10,411 bases of DNA from Acidobacteriota bacterium (GTDB lineage Bacteria > Acidobacteriota > Terriglobia > UBA7540): the NCBI GenBank assembly GCA_021828225.1, contig JAKASH010000052.1, positions 1 to 10,411 on the forward strand. The letters are read 5' to 3'. The notes beneath the pieces were generated by a model. The model did no database searches. It was not told where the DNA came from and was given only the letters and a program-made list of their open reading frames with translations. This document shows positions 1 to 7,081 of the stretch, piece by piece. Every line of letters starts with the position of its first letter. Within the stretch, counting starts at the first letter, position 1. Both the position numbers and the translations under genes were made by a program.

Positions 1-7
1 GACGGAT

Positions 8-13
8 GGAAGG
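8..13 (+). promoter_or_regulatory. Shine-Dalgarno of the ABC permease
   Basis: GGAAGG lies 6 nt before ATG 20 and supports that start over alternatives upstream of the window edge. Confidence 0.55.
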
Positions 14-19
14 CGAGTC

Positions 20-1264
20 ATGCGGGAAAACCTTCGCAACGTTCGGGAAAGCCTGCTGCTGGCGCTCGACACGCTCCGCACGCACAAGTTCCGGTCGTTT
101 CTCACCATCCTGGGAGTCCTGATCGGAACCACCACGGTCATCGGCGTGGCCTCGATCATTACCGGGCTCAACAACCAGCTCGTTCAGACAATGGAGCAAT
201 ACGGTTCCCAGACTATCTGGGTGTACAAGTATCAGTTTGGTGTCGGGTCGCGGCTGACGCGAGAACAGAGGATGCGCAAGTCCCTGAACTACGAGGACGC
301 CGTCGCCATTCGCGATTACTGCCCCGATGTTGAGCGAGTCGCGGTGGAGATTTATTCCCCGGGCCTTCCTCCGGTCGCCAAGTATCAGGGACAGCAAATG
401 GTGAATGCCCAGCTTCTCGGCGCCACCCCGGACGATTTCGACATCAACAACTCCACCTTCGTCGACGGCCGGCCTTACACCACAATCGAGAATACTCATC
501 GCCGCAACGTCGCGGTCATCGGCGCCGACGTCGCCAAGACGCTCTTTGAGAACAGGGATCCGATCGACAAGGACTTCACGGTGGGCGGGAACAGCTTTCA
601 GATTATTGGCGTGCTCGGCAAGCGGTTGGGGTTCCTGGGCGACAACGGAGACGACCGGGACATCTACATCCCTTACTGGACCTTCCGAAAAATATACCCC
701 CTCGCAAAAGAGAACCTCATCCTGGCCATGGCCTATCCCGACCGGCTGGCCGAATCCATGGACGAAATAACCGCCGTCCTGCGGCGGATGCGCCGCGTGA
801 AGCCGGACCAGCCCAATAATTTTGGCATGGCGACTGCTGCTTCCATCATCCGGCAATTCAATGAAATCACAGGCACCGTCGCGCTGGCGCTGGTCCTGCT
901 TTCCTCCATCGGCCTGATGGTGGGTGGAATCGGCGTCATGAACATCATGCTGGTGTCCGTCACCGAGCGCACGCGCGAAATCGGCATTCGTAAGGCGCTT
1001 GGGGCGCGCCGGCGGGATATCACGTGGCAGTTTCTCCTGGAAGCGATGACCCTGACCGGGGCCGGCGGCCTGCTGGGGATTCTGCTGGGCTACCTTCTCA
1101 GCTTTGCCATCCGGGCCGCCTTGCCCAGCCTTCCTTCCACCGTTCCGCTGTGGTCCGTCGTGCTCGGATTCATGGTTTCAATCAGTATCGGGTTGTTTTT
1201 CGGCATGTGGCCTGCCATGAAGGCTTCACGTCTGGACCCCATCGTTGCCCTTCACCACGAATAG
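20..1264 (+). CDS. ABC transporter permease, MacB/FtsX type
   Basis: Inner-membrane permease subunit of a MacB-like (type VII) ABC system. Such proteins couple a cytoplasmic ATPase to a periplasmic domain and drive mechanotransmission or efflux; the substrate is unknown. The 414 residues show the family layout: one membrane segment at about 27-49, a large periplasmic MacB_PCD-like domain (about 50-280), then three membrane segments (about 285-312, 342-368, 376-399) forming the FtsX domain. The signature after TM2, TERTREIGIRKALGARRRDI (315-334), and the C-terminal 'PAMKASRLDPIVALH' (398-412) are diagnostic. The start is ATG 20 with a GGAAGG-like Shine-Dalgarno at 8-13. The frame is open to the window edge, so an upstream start cannot be excluded, but the N-terminus matches family length. 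The ATPase partner and any membrane-fusion protein presumably lie upstream, outside the window. The gene converges with the methyltransferase gene, leaving 65 bp between stop codons. Confidence 0.93.
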   Translation: MRENLRNVRESLLLALDTLRTHKFRSFLTILGVLIGTTTVIGVASIITGLNNQLVQTMEQYGSQTIWVYKYQFGVGSRLTREQRMRKSLNYEDAVAIRDYCPDVERVAVEIYSPGLPPVAKYQGQQMVNAQLLGATPDDFDINNSTFVDGRPYTTIENTHRRNVAVIGADVAKTLFENRDPIDKDFTVGGNSFQIIGVLGKRLGFLGDNGDDRDIYIPYWTFRKIYPLAKENLILAMAYPDRLAESMDEITAVLRRMRRVKPDQPNNFGMATAASIIRQFNEITGTVALALVLLSSIGLMVGGIGVMNIMLVSVTERTREIGIRKALGARRRDITWQFLLEAMTLTGAGGLLGILLGYLLSFAIRAALPSLPSTVPLWSVVLGFMVSISIGLFFGMWPAMKASRLDPIVALHHE

Positions 1265-1329
1265 ACGCGGATTGCTGAAAATCAATCGCCCTGTCGAGCG
1301 CCGGACTCTGGCGGAAGGATTTCGGGGTG

Positions 1330-1854
1330 TTACTTCACCACTCGAAGCCTGCAAAAAATGTTCCGCGCCGGAAAAATCCAGGCCAGGTGTTTCTCATAAA
1401 AGTCCGGGGAGAAGGACGCGCACAGCCGCCCAAGGTTGTCCAGCAGGAAGTTGCCGCCAAAAGTCAGGCGCCGCTCAAGAATCTGAAAGCCGCCGGCGCC
1501 GTAGGTAAAGTTTTCAAACGCGTCGCGCACAAAGTAATCAAAGCTGTGCAGGCCCAGGTGGAAAAGGTGCGTGGGGTCGGTGTAGGAATCCGGTGAGCTG
1601 TAGTGCGGCGTTACAATCACAACCTCAGCGCCCGGCCGGGCGATGCGATGCACTTCCCGCATGGCCCCCAGAATGTCCTTCTGGTGCTCAAGAAAGTGCG
1701 AGAGGTAAATCCTGTCTGCGCAGTCCGACTGAATTGGCCAGGGAAAATGGCCAAGCTCGCAGCGAATGTCTGCACTGGAACCTTTCTCGCGGTCCAGCCC
1801 GATGGCCCCGGGCTCCTGCTTGTTCGTTCCGCATCCGACGTCGAGGATCAGCAT
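1330..1854 (-). CDS. Compact class I SAM-dependent methyltransferase
   Basis: Predicted cytoplasmic methyltransferase of the Methyltransf_11 type, 174 residues; the substrate is unknown. Motif I (LDVGCGTN, residues 4-11) comes directly at the N-terminus and is followed by GAIGLD, where the acidic residue would contact the SAM ribose. The motif 'LSHFLEHQKD' and 'REVHRIARPGAEVVIVTPH' correspond to the post-motif I/II region, and 'YTDPTHLFHLGLHSFDYF' is typical of a subfamily whose proteins start right at motif I. The short N-terminus is therefore probably not a truncation. ATG 1854 is the only reasonable start, because an in-frame TGA lies 18 nt upstream (1870-1872). No clear Shine-Dalgarno is visible. 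It lies 116 bp downstream of the sialidase-like gene on the same strand and could be a distal operon member. Relatives often sit in surface-polysaccharide loci, but nothing here fixes the role. Confidence 0.85.
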   Translation of the reverse strand: MLILDVGCGTNKQEPGAIGLDREKGSSADIRCELGHFPWPIQSDCADRIYLSHFLEHQKDILGAMREVHRIARPGAEVVIVTPHYSSPDSYTDPTHLFHLGLHSFDYFVRDAFENFTYGAGGFQILERRLTFGGNFLLDNLGRLCASFSPDFYEKHLAWIFPARNIFCRLRVVK

Positions 1855-1970
1855 GGATTGGGGTATCCGTCACCGTTTTGCCTTTCCATGATAACTCACA
1901 TCGGCATGCGCCCCGGCTTCACTTTGTCCCTCGCGTTTTTGCAAGAGGCCGTCGGTCCTGTCACAAGCCT

Positions 1971-3146
1971 TCAGTAGACAATGGTGAAGTCTCCGTGAGG
2001 GCCGGTGAAGACGCTGGGCATATCCCACACGGCCACGCCGGGCGCGTGGCCTTCGGCGCCAATGGGCCGGCCTGAGCTGTTGAAGAGCTGCCAGGCAAGC
2101 GATCCGCCCTGTCCCCATCCGGTTCCTTCCGTCCAGGCGAGTAGGATATCGCCCTGCGAGTTCGCGGCAACGGCGGGATGCTTCCGGTCGTTGTTCTGGC
2201 CAGGTGCGGGGAAAGAGGAAGAAAGCTGGAATGTCTGCGGATTGATCTGATCAAAGTAAACCTCGCCTGCCTTTTCCCAGGCGGCCAGCACGTGCTGCCC
2301 GCCTTCGCTCAAGTAATCCGTGCTCATCGGGCAGGCGTCCAGCTTCCAGGCTGAAACATCCGCCGCGCGGAAGGAGCGGCCGCGGTCTGTTGAAACCAGC
2401 AGCGTCATGTCGCGATGAACGTTCTCGGCGGCGGCGCGATAGAGAACGAAGAGAGCGCCACGGCGGTCAACGAAGGCGCGCATGCCGCAGCAGCCACAGG
2501 CGCCCAGCGCCGCTGGCGAAACCGGAACTTCGCGCGCAAAGGTTCGGCCATCGTTGGTAGAGCGCGCAAGGTAAACGCGCCGGTGAGCTTCTCCGGGAAT
2601 TTTGCCCGTAGCGTGCCACACCACATAGACATCGCCGGTCCGGTCAGCCGCAACGGAAAGCCCGCCGTCAAGCCCTTTTGCGTAGCGCACCAGGTTGCGC
2701 TGAGGCTCAAAGGCGGTGCCGGCAGCGTTTAGCCGCGAGAAGAGCAGCGGCGTTGAGCCGTCCGGGCCGCGCGGTTGTGCTTTTGCCGAGCCAAACCAGA
2801 CAACATAAACGCGCCCGTTCCGCCCAGGCGCCATCTGGGGCCCGCGCACCGTGCCCACTGCCAGAGCGCTCCCCGGCTGGCTGTTCACTCGAATGGGTTT
2901 TGAAAAGGCTTTCGCACCCGGCGCTCGTTCAACGTATTCGATGTTTCCGGCGGAGGCGTCGCCTGTAAAGTAGATCATGCGGAGCACGCCATGCGAGTCC
3001 ACCACGGTCTGGGGCTGAATCCCTGGAGTTCGCAGAAGATTCACATGGGAAACCTGAGGTGCGCGGATGGTTTCCGAATAGACAAACGCCGCGGCAACAA
3101 AAACGATGCCCACGGCCAGCGAGATTTTCGCTCGGCGAAGATTCAT
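1971..3146 (-). CDS. Exported sialidase-like (BNR/Asp-box) beta-propeller protein
   Basis: A 391-residue protein with one N-terminal hydrophobic segment (about 6-23) that acts as a signal peptide or anchor, so the rest is predicted to be periplasmic or extracellular. Two Asp-boxes, STNDGRTF (196-203) and STDRGRSF (252-259), mark a BNR/sialidase-type propeller. Between and after them are a CGCC cluster (217-220), 'LYRAAAENVHRDM' and 'WKLDACP' (C272). From memory, this 'CxCC ... YR..RD ... CP' pattern recurs in a bacterial sialidase-like family; its enzymatic activity is not established. I see no full set of sialidase catalytic arginines, so hydrolase activity is uncertain. ATG 3146 is preferred over the in-frame ATG at 3215: the latter lies inside the SDR gene, and 3146 gives an immediate signal sequence. 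An AGGAGC Shine-Dalgarno overlaps the SDR stop codon, 15 nt upstream. The two genes are 19 bp apart and probably co-transcribed. Confidence 0.8.
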   Translation of the reverse strand: MNLRRAKISLAVGIVFVAAAFVYSETIRAPQVSHVNLLRTPGIQPQTVVDSHGVLRMIYFTGDASAGNIEYVERAPGAKAFSKPIRVNSQPGSALAVGTVRGPQMAPGRNGRVYVVWFGSAKAQPRGPDGSTPLLFSRLNAAGTAFEPQRNLVRYAKGLDGGLSVAADRTGDVYVVWHATGKIPGEAHRRVYLARSTNDGRTFAREVPVSPAALGACGCCGMRAFVDRRGALFVLYRAAAENVHRDMTLLVSTDRGRSFRAADVSAWKLDACPMSTDYLSEGGQHVLAAWEKAGEVYFDQINPQTFQLSSSFPAPGQNNDRKHPAVAANSQGDILLAWTEGTGWGQGGSLAWQLFNSSGRPIGAEGHAPGVAVWDMPSVFTGPHGDFTIVY

Positions 3147-3165
3147 GGGTAGAGACCGCAAGCTC

Positions 3166-3897
3166 CTATTTCTTTTTCGGCGGCTGGGAGGGCCGCATCT
3201 CGATCCGGCTGGCAAGCGCCGTCTTCGGGAAGAGGTAAAGGTCCACCACGGCCTTGGCGATGTCCTCTCCCGTCAGCTTCCATGACGCGCCGGATTTGCT
3301 TCCCGGAGCGCCGGCGAAGTCCGTGTCCACGCTGCCCGGCATGATGTAGCTGACGCGAATGCCGTCGTAGCGGACGTCCTGCATCAGCGCTTCGCTGAAG
3401 CCGTTCAATCCGAACTTGGAAGCGTTGTAGGCGCTGCCACCCGCAAAGGGATTTACGCCTGCCAGGCTCGAGATGTTGAAGATGTAACCACCGCCACGCT
3501 TGCGCATCAGCGGAATGGCTTCGCGGCAGCAGTAGAACACTCCGGACAGGTTCGTTTCGATCGTAGTGTCCCACTCTTCCGGCGTCAACTGATCAACCGG
3601 TTTGAAATAGCCTAATCCGGCATTGTTAACCAGAATATCAATGCCGTCGAATTTTTCCGCCGCGCCGTGTACAACTTTCCGGCAGTCCTCGTACCGGCGA
3701 ACGTCTGCGGCCATGCCGTCCACGTTGCCGCCGGACAGCTTGCCCAGCGCCTCCAGCGCCGATTTCAGGTGTCCTGCATCGCGCCCGCAGATGAAAACCT
3801 TAGCGCCCTCGCCAAGAAGCCTCCTGGCGATGCTGAAGCCAATGCCCCGTGTTCCGCCCGTCACTACCGCAACTTTGCCCCGAAGTCCCTCTGCCAT
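3166..3897 (-). CDS. SDR family NAD(P)-dependent oxidoreductase
   Basis: Classical short-chain dehydrogenase/reductase, 243 residues, predicted cytoplasmic. The Rossmann cofactor motif TGGTRGIG lies at 13-20, NNAG at 91-94, the structural Asn at N115, and the catalytic residues at S144 (in ISSLAG), Y157 and K161 (YNASK). The Ser-Tyr spacing of 13 matches FabG-like enzymes. An Arg in the glycine loop (R17) and R39 after beta-2 suggest a preference for NADP(H). The 'MPGSVDTDF' segment (187-194) is the usual cofactor-binding PG motif. The substrate cannot be read from the sequence. ATG 3897 has a strong AGGAGG Shine-Dalgarno 5 nt upstream (3903-3908). A possible -10 (TATCAT on the minus strand, 3921-3926) would give a short leader, but no good -35 accompanies it. 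The gene is first in a probable two-gene operon with the sialidase-like gene. Confidence 0.92.
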   Translation of the reverse strand: MAEGLRGKVAVVTGGTRGIGFSIARRLLGEGAKVFICGRDAGHLKSALEALGKLSGGNVDGMAADVRRYEDCRKVVHGAAEKFDGIDILVNNAGLGYFKPVDQLTPEEWDTTIETNLSGVFYCCREAIPLMRKRGGGYIFNISSLAGVNPFAGGSAYNASKFGLNGFSEALMQDVRYDGIRVSYIMPGSVDTDFAGAPGSKSGASWKLTGEDIAKAVVDLYLFPKTALASRIEMRPSQPPKKK

Positions 3898-3902
3898 TCG
3901 CG

Positions 3903-3908
3903 CCTCCT
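3903..3908 (-). promoter_or_regulatory. Shine-Dalgarno of the SDR gene
   Basis: AGGAGG on the minus strand, 5 nt before ATG 3897. This strong match fixes the start. Confidence 0.8.
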
Positions 3909-4075
3909 GTTTTCATTCTCATGATAACACCTGAGTCTTGCAGCAAGGCACACACGCAAGCTTGCTTCCGGACTCGTCATCCGTTAATTCCAGAGAAGAG
4001 TTGAGGAGATCCATCGAGACCTTTCACCGCTTCTCAGGGACGGAAAGCAGATGTTCCATTCCCACGCATAGAAGC

Positions 4076-4156
4076 CTCTCGCCAAGGCGCAAAGCCGCAA
4101 AGGAATCAAGCAAAAACCATCCTGCGTTTCTTTGCGCCTTAGCGCCTTTGCGAGAG
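4076..4156. repeat. Imperfect inverted repeat of 'CTTTGCGCC' type; possible terminator
   Basis: Two 27-nt arms (4076-4102 and 4130-4156) pair at 24 of 27 positions around a 27-nt loop. Each arm is built of short, roughly 8-9 nt periodic units of the type CTTTGCGCC / TTAGCGCC / TTTGCG. The element ends 12 nt past the GH51 stop codon, within the 271-bp gap before the SDR gene. It could fold in the GH51 transcript and act as a terminator or 3' stabiliser, but there is no U-run after the stem. From memory, similar 'gcgcaaag' repeats are scattered between genes in many environmental bacteria. The rest of the gap (3898-4075) holds only the SDR leader. Confidence 0.75.
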
Positions 4157-4168
4157 CGCGCTGTTCTG

Positions 4169-5821
4169 CTACGCCTTGCGAAGCACGAGTGTCTGAACCG
4201 TGTGCGCAGGAATCTGGTGGACGAATCGATTACCTTTGACCGAGAGCGATTCCTGCGGGCCGGGCTTCACCACATTGGGCTGGCTGAAGGTGTTCTGGTC
4301 CCGCACGTTCCCTGAGGTCAGCTCGCGCTGGGTGCCGCTCATTCCGCCGGAATTGCCCAGACCCAACAGTTGAACCTCCACTTCCAGCGGCTCCGTCAGA
4401 TTCTGGTTCACCAGCGTCAGGCAGAATTCGCCGGTCGATTTGTTGCGCGAAGCGGAAGCGCTCAGGTAAGGCCGCGAGATCTCAATTTCCCGTTCCCGTC
4501 CCGGCGGTCCCGGCAATTGACGCTTGACATTAAAGCTGGGCGAATCCACCAGGGACTTCAGCGCCGTGGCTTCCATGTGCGGCGTGTAGAGGTCGAAGAC
4601 GTAATAAGTCGGCGTCAGAACCATCTGGCTGTCGCGCGTAAAGGCCATGCACTGCAGCACGTTGAAAGCCTGGGCGATACAGGCGATGGAGATGCGGCTG
4701 CCAAAATTGTTCAGGGCATTGAGAGTCACGCCCGCCATCAGCGCGTCGCGCAGGGTGTTCGGCTGCATCAGCGCGTTGTTGCCCGTGTTTTCGGTTCGAT
4801 GCCACACGCCCCACTCGTCGAGTGAAATTCCGATCTTGGGCCCCGTGACCGCCGTGTAATTATCGATGATGCCGATGGTCTTGCGGAGCAGGTTTTCGAG
4901 AAGAGCCACCTCTGACAGCAGGCTGTAGTATTCCTCGTCGCTGAACTCCACCGCGGGGCCGCCACCGAAGTAGTAATGGTGCACGGAAAGGTGGTCGACG
5001 CGCTCCACGCGCCGTGCCCCGGGCCGCTGAAGCAGTGTCTCAAAAAACTGCTGGTTCCAGTCGCCGTCCAGGTTTCCGCAGGCCACGAACTGCACTTTCG
5101 GATCGCGCGCGGCAGTTCCCAGGTAGTTGGTAAAGCGGGCGTAACGCCGGCCGTATTCCTCCGCGTCGAAGCGGCCTCCGCAGCCCCAGTTTTCATTGCC
5201 CACGGACCAGTAGATGACGTTGTAAGGAGCGGCGTGGCCGTTGGCCTTGCGCATTGCGGTGGTCGTGGTCTTTACATTCCCGTTGCAATACTCAAGCCAT
5301 CCGAGCGCCTCGCGCACCGTTCCGGAACCCACGTTCAGGCAGATGTAAGGCGAGGCGCCGGAGAGTCGGCAGTATTCAAGGTACTCATCCGTTCCGAAGG
5401 AGTTGGGTTCGTCGCGGTCCCAGAAGATGTTCCAGGTCCTGGGCCGCTTGTCGCGCGGGCCGATGCCATTGCGCCAGTGGTAGGTGTCGGCGAAGCAGCC
5501 TCCCGGCCAGCGGATGATGGGCGCCTGGATGCGCTTGAGCGCCGCAATGGTGTCACTGCGGAGCCCGTTGTGATTGGGAATGGACGAGTCTGGCCCCACC
5601 CACATGGCATCGTAAATGCAACTGCCCAGGTGCTCGGTGAATTGCCCATAAACATTGCGGCTGATGGTCCCCAGAGTCTCATCCGCCACCACGGTCAGGC
5701 GGGCGCGGTCGGAATTCGATCGGGCTGCCGGCATCCCCATCCCCTGCACGGCCTCGGAGCGGGATGCAAGCGCTCCCATAGCTGCCAGGCTGCCAGACTG
5801 AAGAAAGCTCCTTCGGTTCAT
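4169..5821 (-). CDS. Tat-exported GH51 alpha-L-arabinofuranosidase
   Basis: Retaining glycoside hydrolase predicted to release terminal alpha-L-arabinofuranosyl residues from arabinan, arabinoxylan or arabinogalactan. The 550-residue protein begins with a twin-arginine signal (NRRSFLQSG, residues 2-10, then a hydrophobic Ala-rich stretch to about 25), so it should be exported folded. The catalytic barrel follows: 'GQFTEHLG' (59-66), 'RWPGGCFADTYHWRNGIGPR' (104-123), and 'VGNENWG' (207-213) with the predicted acid/base E210. 'HLSVHHYY' (277-284) and 'SLDEWGVWH' (333-341) follow, the latter with the predicted nucleophile E336. The C-terminal part (about 420-550) is the beta-sandwich typical of alpha-L-AF_C, ending 'HTVQTLVLRKA'. 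Length is normal for the family and both catalytic Glu are present. ATG 5821 has a GAGGGG-like ribosome-binding site and a near-consensus promoter 64 nt upstream. No sugar transporter or sugar-specific regulator is adjacent. Confidence 0.93.
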   Translation of the reverse strand: MNRRSFLQSGSLAAMGALASRSEAVQGMGMPAARSNSDRARLTVVADETLGTISRNVYGQFTEHLGSCIYDAMWVGPDSSIPNHNGLRSDTIAALKRIQAPIIRWPGGCFADTYHWRNGIGPRDKRPRTWNIFWDRDEPNSFGTDEYLEYCRLSGASPYICLNVGSGTVREALGWLEYCNGNVKTTTTAMRKANGHAAPYNVIYWSVGNENWGCGGRFDAEEYGRRYARFTNYLGTAARDPKVQFVACGNLDGDWNQQFFETLLQRPGARRVERVDHLSVHHYYFGGGPAVEFSDEEYYSLLSEVALLENLLRKTIGIIDNYTAVTGPKIGISLDEWGVWHRTENTGNNALMQPNTLRDALMAGVTLNALNNFGSRISIACIAQAFNVLQCMAFTRDSQMVLTPTYYVFDLYTPHMEATALKSLVDSPSFNVKRQLPGPPGREREIEISRPYLSASASRNKSTGEFCLTLVNQNLTEPLEVEVQLLGLGNSGGMSGTQRELTSGNVRDQNTFSQPNVVKPGPQESLSVKGNRFVHQIPAHTVQTLVLRKA

Positions 5822-5884
5822 GACCCCTCACTCGATTTTGAACAGTTGCTTTTCGCGCCCCATCTGGCTACGCGACGAGCCTGG

Positions 5885-5913
5885 ATATTATTACCCGTGG
5901 AAGGGGTTGTCAA
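5885..5913 (-). promoter_or_regulatory. Sigma-70-type promoter of the GH51 gene
   Basis: On the minus strand, TTGACA (5913-5908) is a perfect -35, followed by a 17-bp spacer and TAATAT (5890-5885), which matches the -10 consensus at five of six positions. The predicted start of transcription is near 5878, giving a leader of about 57 nt before ATG 5821. A GTTGTCAAC dyad (5906-5914) overlaps the -35 and could be an operator. The 228-bp gap 5822-6049 otherwise shows nothing I can identify. Confidence 0.8.
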
Positions 5914-6049
5914 CAGGAATGAACCGGAAAAATTGCAAACGCTCCCTCTTGCTTCCCGCCTCGCCCTGGCAAGCGACCGCTGGCGCACAATGCGGCGGGC
6001 AATCCCGGTTAGTGCCGGCGCTGCTTGCTGAAAATCCCGCGTGCCAGCC

Positions 6050-6742
6050 CTACTGGCAGGTTTCGCAGACAAAAGGCGCGGACGGACCCTTCGAGTTGGT
6101 TGCTTTGGTTTCTTTTCCGGGCGAGGTGAGCACAAACACCAGGGGAGTGCCCGGCTGCAGCACCACATTCTTATGATGCTTCGCAAGCTCGCGGATCAGG
6201 CCTGCCACCGCTCCGATGCCCGCACCGTACAACGCTCCCGTGCCCCCGGCAGCCAACACACCCCCGCCGGCTCCGATGGCGGCGCCGATGCCGGCGTCTT
6301 TGGCGGCCTGTTTCTTGCTTTTGCCCGGCCCCTCAACCGTTCCTTCGCTGCCTTTCACCTTGACGCCCGACGTGTCGCTGTTGGTCAATTGCCCCGTGAA
6401 GGAATACTGGTGGCCATCCTTGAGAACGATTCTGTCGGCGACCAGGCGCATCTCCGCCTTGCCCTTCACGCGTCCCGGCGGCTTGACGAAGGTAACGTGG
6501 CCGTACAGCGTGCTGCCCGCGTGGATCGCCTCGATGCCATCGGCGAAAATCGGATCCTCAACTTCCGCCGTGAAGGTATCGCCAGTGCGGTCAGCAGAGG
6601 AACTGAGCGCGGTAATCAACTGCACACTGACCCTCGTTCCGGCCGGAAGGACCGGCTTCGGCAATTCGGAGGCAGCCAAAAGCGCCGGGCCCGCAAGGAG
6701 AGCCAGTATTAAAGCCAGCATCCTGTTCTTTGCCTTATTCAT
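6050..6742 (-). CDS. Exported glycine-zipper protein with C-terminal CxxC
   Basis: A 230-residue envelope protein of unknown function. It has a Sec signal peptide (MNKAKNRMLALILALLAGPA..., cleavage probably around residue 24). A beta-rich domain (about 30-120) follows, opening 'LPAGTRVSVQLITALSSSA' and containing 'GDTFTAEVEDPIFADG' and 'PPGRVKGKAEM', a pattern common in exported acidobacterial proteins. A charged linker comes next, then a glycine zipper (151-182, GIGAAIGAGGG...GAGIGAVAG) that could insert in or span the outer membrane. The C-terminal strand 'LQPGTPLVFVLTSP' (195-208) echoes the N-terminal 'LPAGT' motif. The protein ends in VCETCQ, with a CxxC at 226-229. ATG 6742 is preferred over the in-frame ATG 6769: it has a GGGGGGAG ribosome-binding site directly upstream and starts the signal peptide. 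A lone -10-like TACAAT lies at 6826-6821 without a clear -35. Confidence 0.75.
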   Translation of the reverse strand: MNKAKNRMLALILALLAGPALLAASELPKPVLPAGTRVSVQLITALSSSADRTGDTFTAEVEDPIFADGIEAIHAGSTLYGHVTFVKPPGRVKGKAEMRLVADRIVLKDGHQYSFTGQLTNSDTSGVKVKGSEGTVEGPGKSKKQAAKDAGIGAAIGAGGGVLAAGGTGALYGAGIGAVAGLIRELAKHHKNVVLQPGTPLVFVLTSPGKETKATNSKGPSAPFVCETCQ

Positions 6743-7081
6743 TTCTCCCCCCAAACACATCACCCGCACGCAACCACACCTGCACTCATTAGATTGCCGG
6801 GCGCGCTCAACTGTTGTCTAATTGTACCGCCGCCTGCGATGCAATGGAACAACCGTGGCTTGGCAGCAACCAGGATGGCTTCTGTAGCCCCGGTGTCCTC
6901 ACCGGCGGCCTTGGCAGGGAGCCCACCAGGCTCCCCCGCGGGGTTTTGATCTTTGTAGACGACGTTCTGCTGGAACGTTTCGTTCGTAACGCGGCACACC
7001 AGGAGACGCCCCAGCCGGGCGTCTCTACCGGAGGTGTGCCGGGCATAAAGCCTGGCTCTACGTGAGTGGCTTCGCAGGAAT
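6743..7081. other. Non-coding region: leader of the glycine-zipper gene plus hairpin cluster
   Basis: This 339-bp gap contains no convincing gene. The part next to the glycine-zipper gene (6743-6878) is its leader. The rest (6879-7056) is a series of short stem-loops, described separately. Confidence 0.7.
6879..7056. repeat. Hairpin cluster A, 3' of the first YXWGXW gene
   Basis: Consecutive stem-loops. They are CCGGTG/CACCGG (6890-6905, loop TCCT); GGGAGCC/GGCTCCC (6917-6935, loop CACCA); the palindrome CCCCGCGGGG (6934-6943); GAACG/CGTTC (6973-6985); an outer stem CGGCACACC/GGTGTGCCG (6992-7000 with 7033-7041) enclosing GAGACGCCC/GGGCGTCTC (7003-7025); and GCCGGGC-ATAAA-GCCTGGC (7038-7056, one G.T pair). 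The segment aligns with cluster B: 6879-6925 with 8685-8785, 6911-6980 with 8498-8565, and 7003-7025 with 8801-8823. It begins 25 bp beyond the YXWGXW stop, so it may act as 3'-UTR structure, but no U-run marks a standard terminator. Confidence 0.75.

Noticed and set aside
1265..1329. Bidirectional terminator between the convergent permease and methyltransferase genes
   Set aside because: Only a weak 4-bp CGCC/GGCG pairing is visible and there is no U-run.
3147..3215. Upstream ATG (3215) for the sialidase-like gene
   Set aside because: It would overlap the SDR gene and put an Arg-rich stretch ahead of the signal sequence. ATG 3146 is better placed.
4976..6031. 351-codon plus-strand open frame
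   Set aside because: Antisense to the GH51 gene, whose catalytic motifs are unambiguous. Long antisense frames are expected at this GC content.
6743..6860. Sigma-70 promoter for the glycine-zipper gene
   Set aside because: TACAAT at 6826-6821 is a fair -10, but no acceptable -35 lies 16-18 nt upstream. It is too weak to list as a promoter.
7003..7025. Standard intrinsic terminator for YXWGXW paralog 1
   Set aside because: The stem is perfect, but no U-run follows on either strand. It is kept only as a structured repeat.
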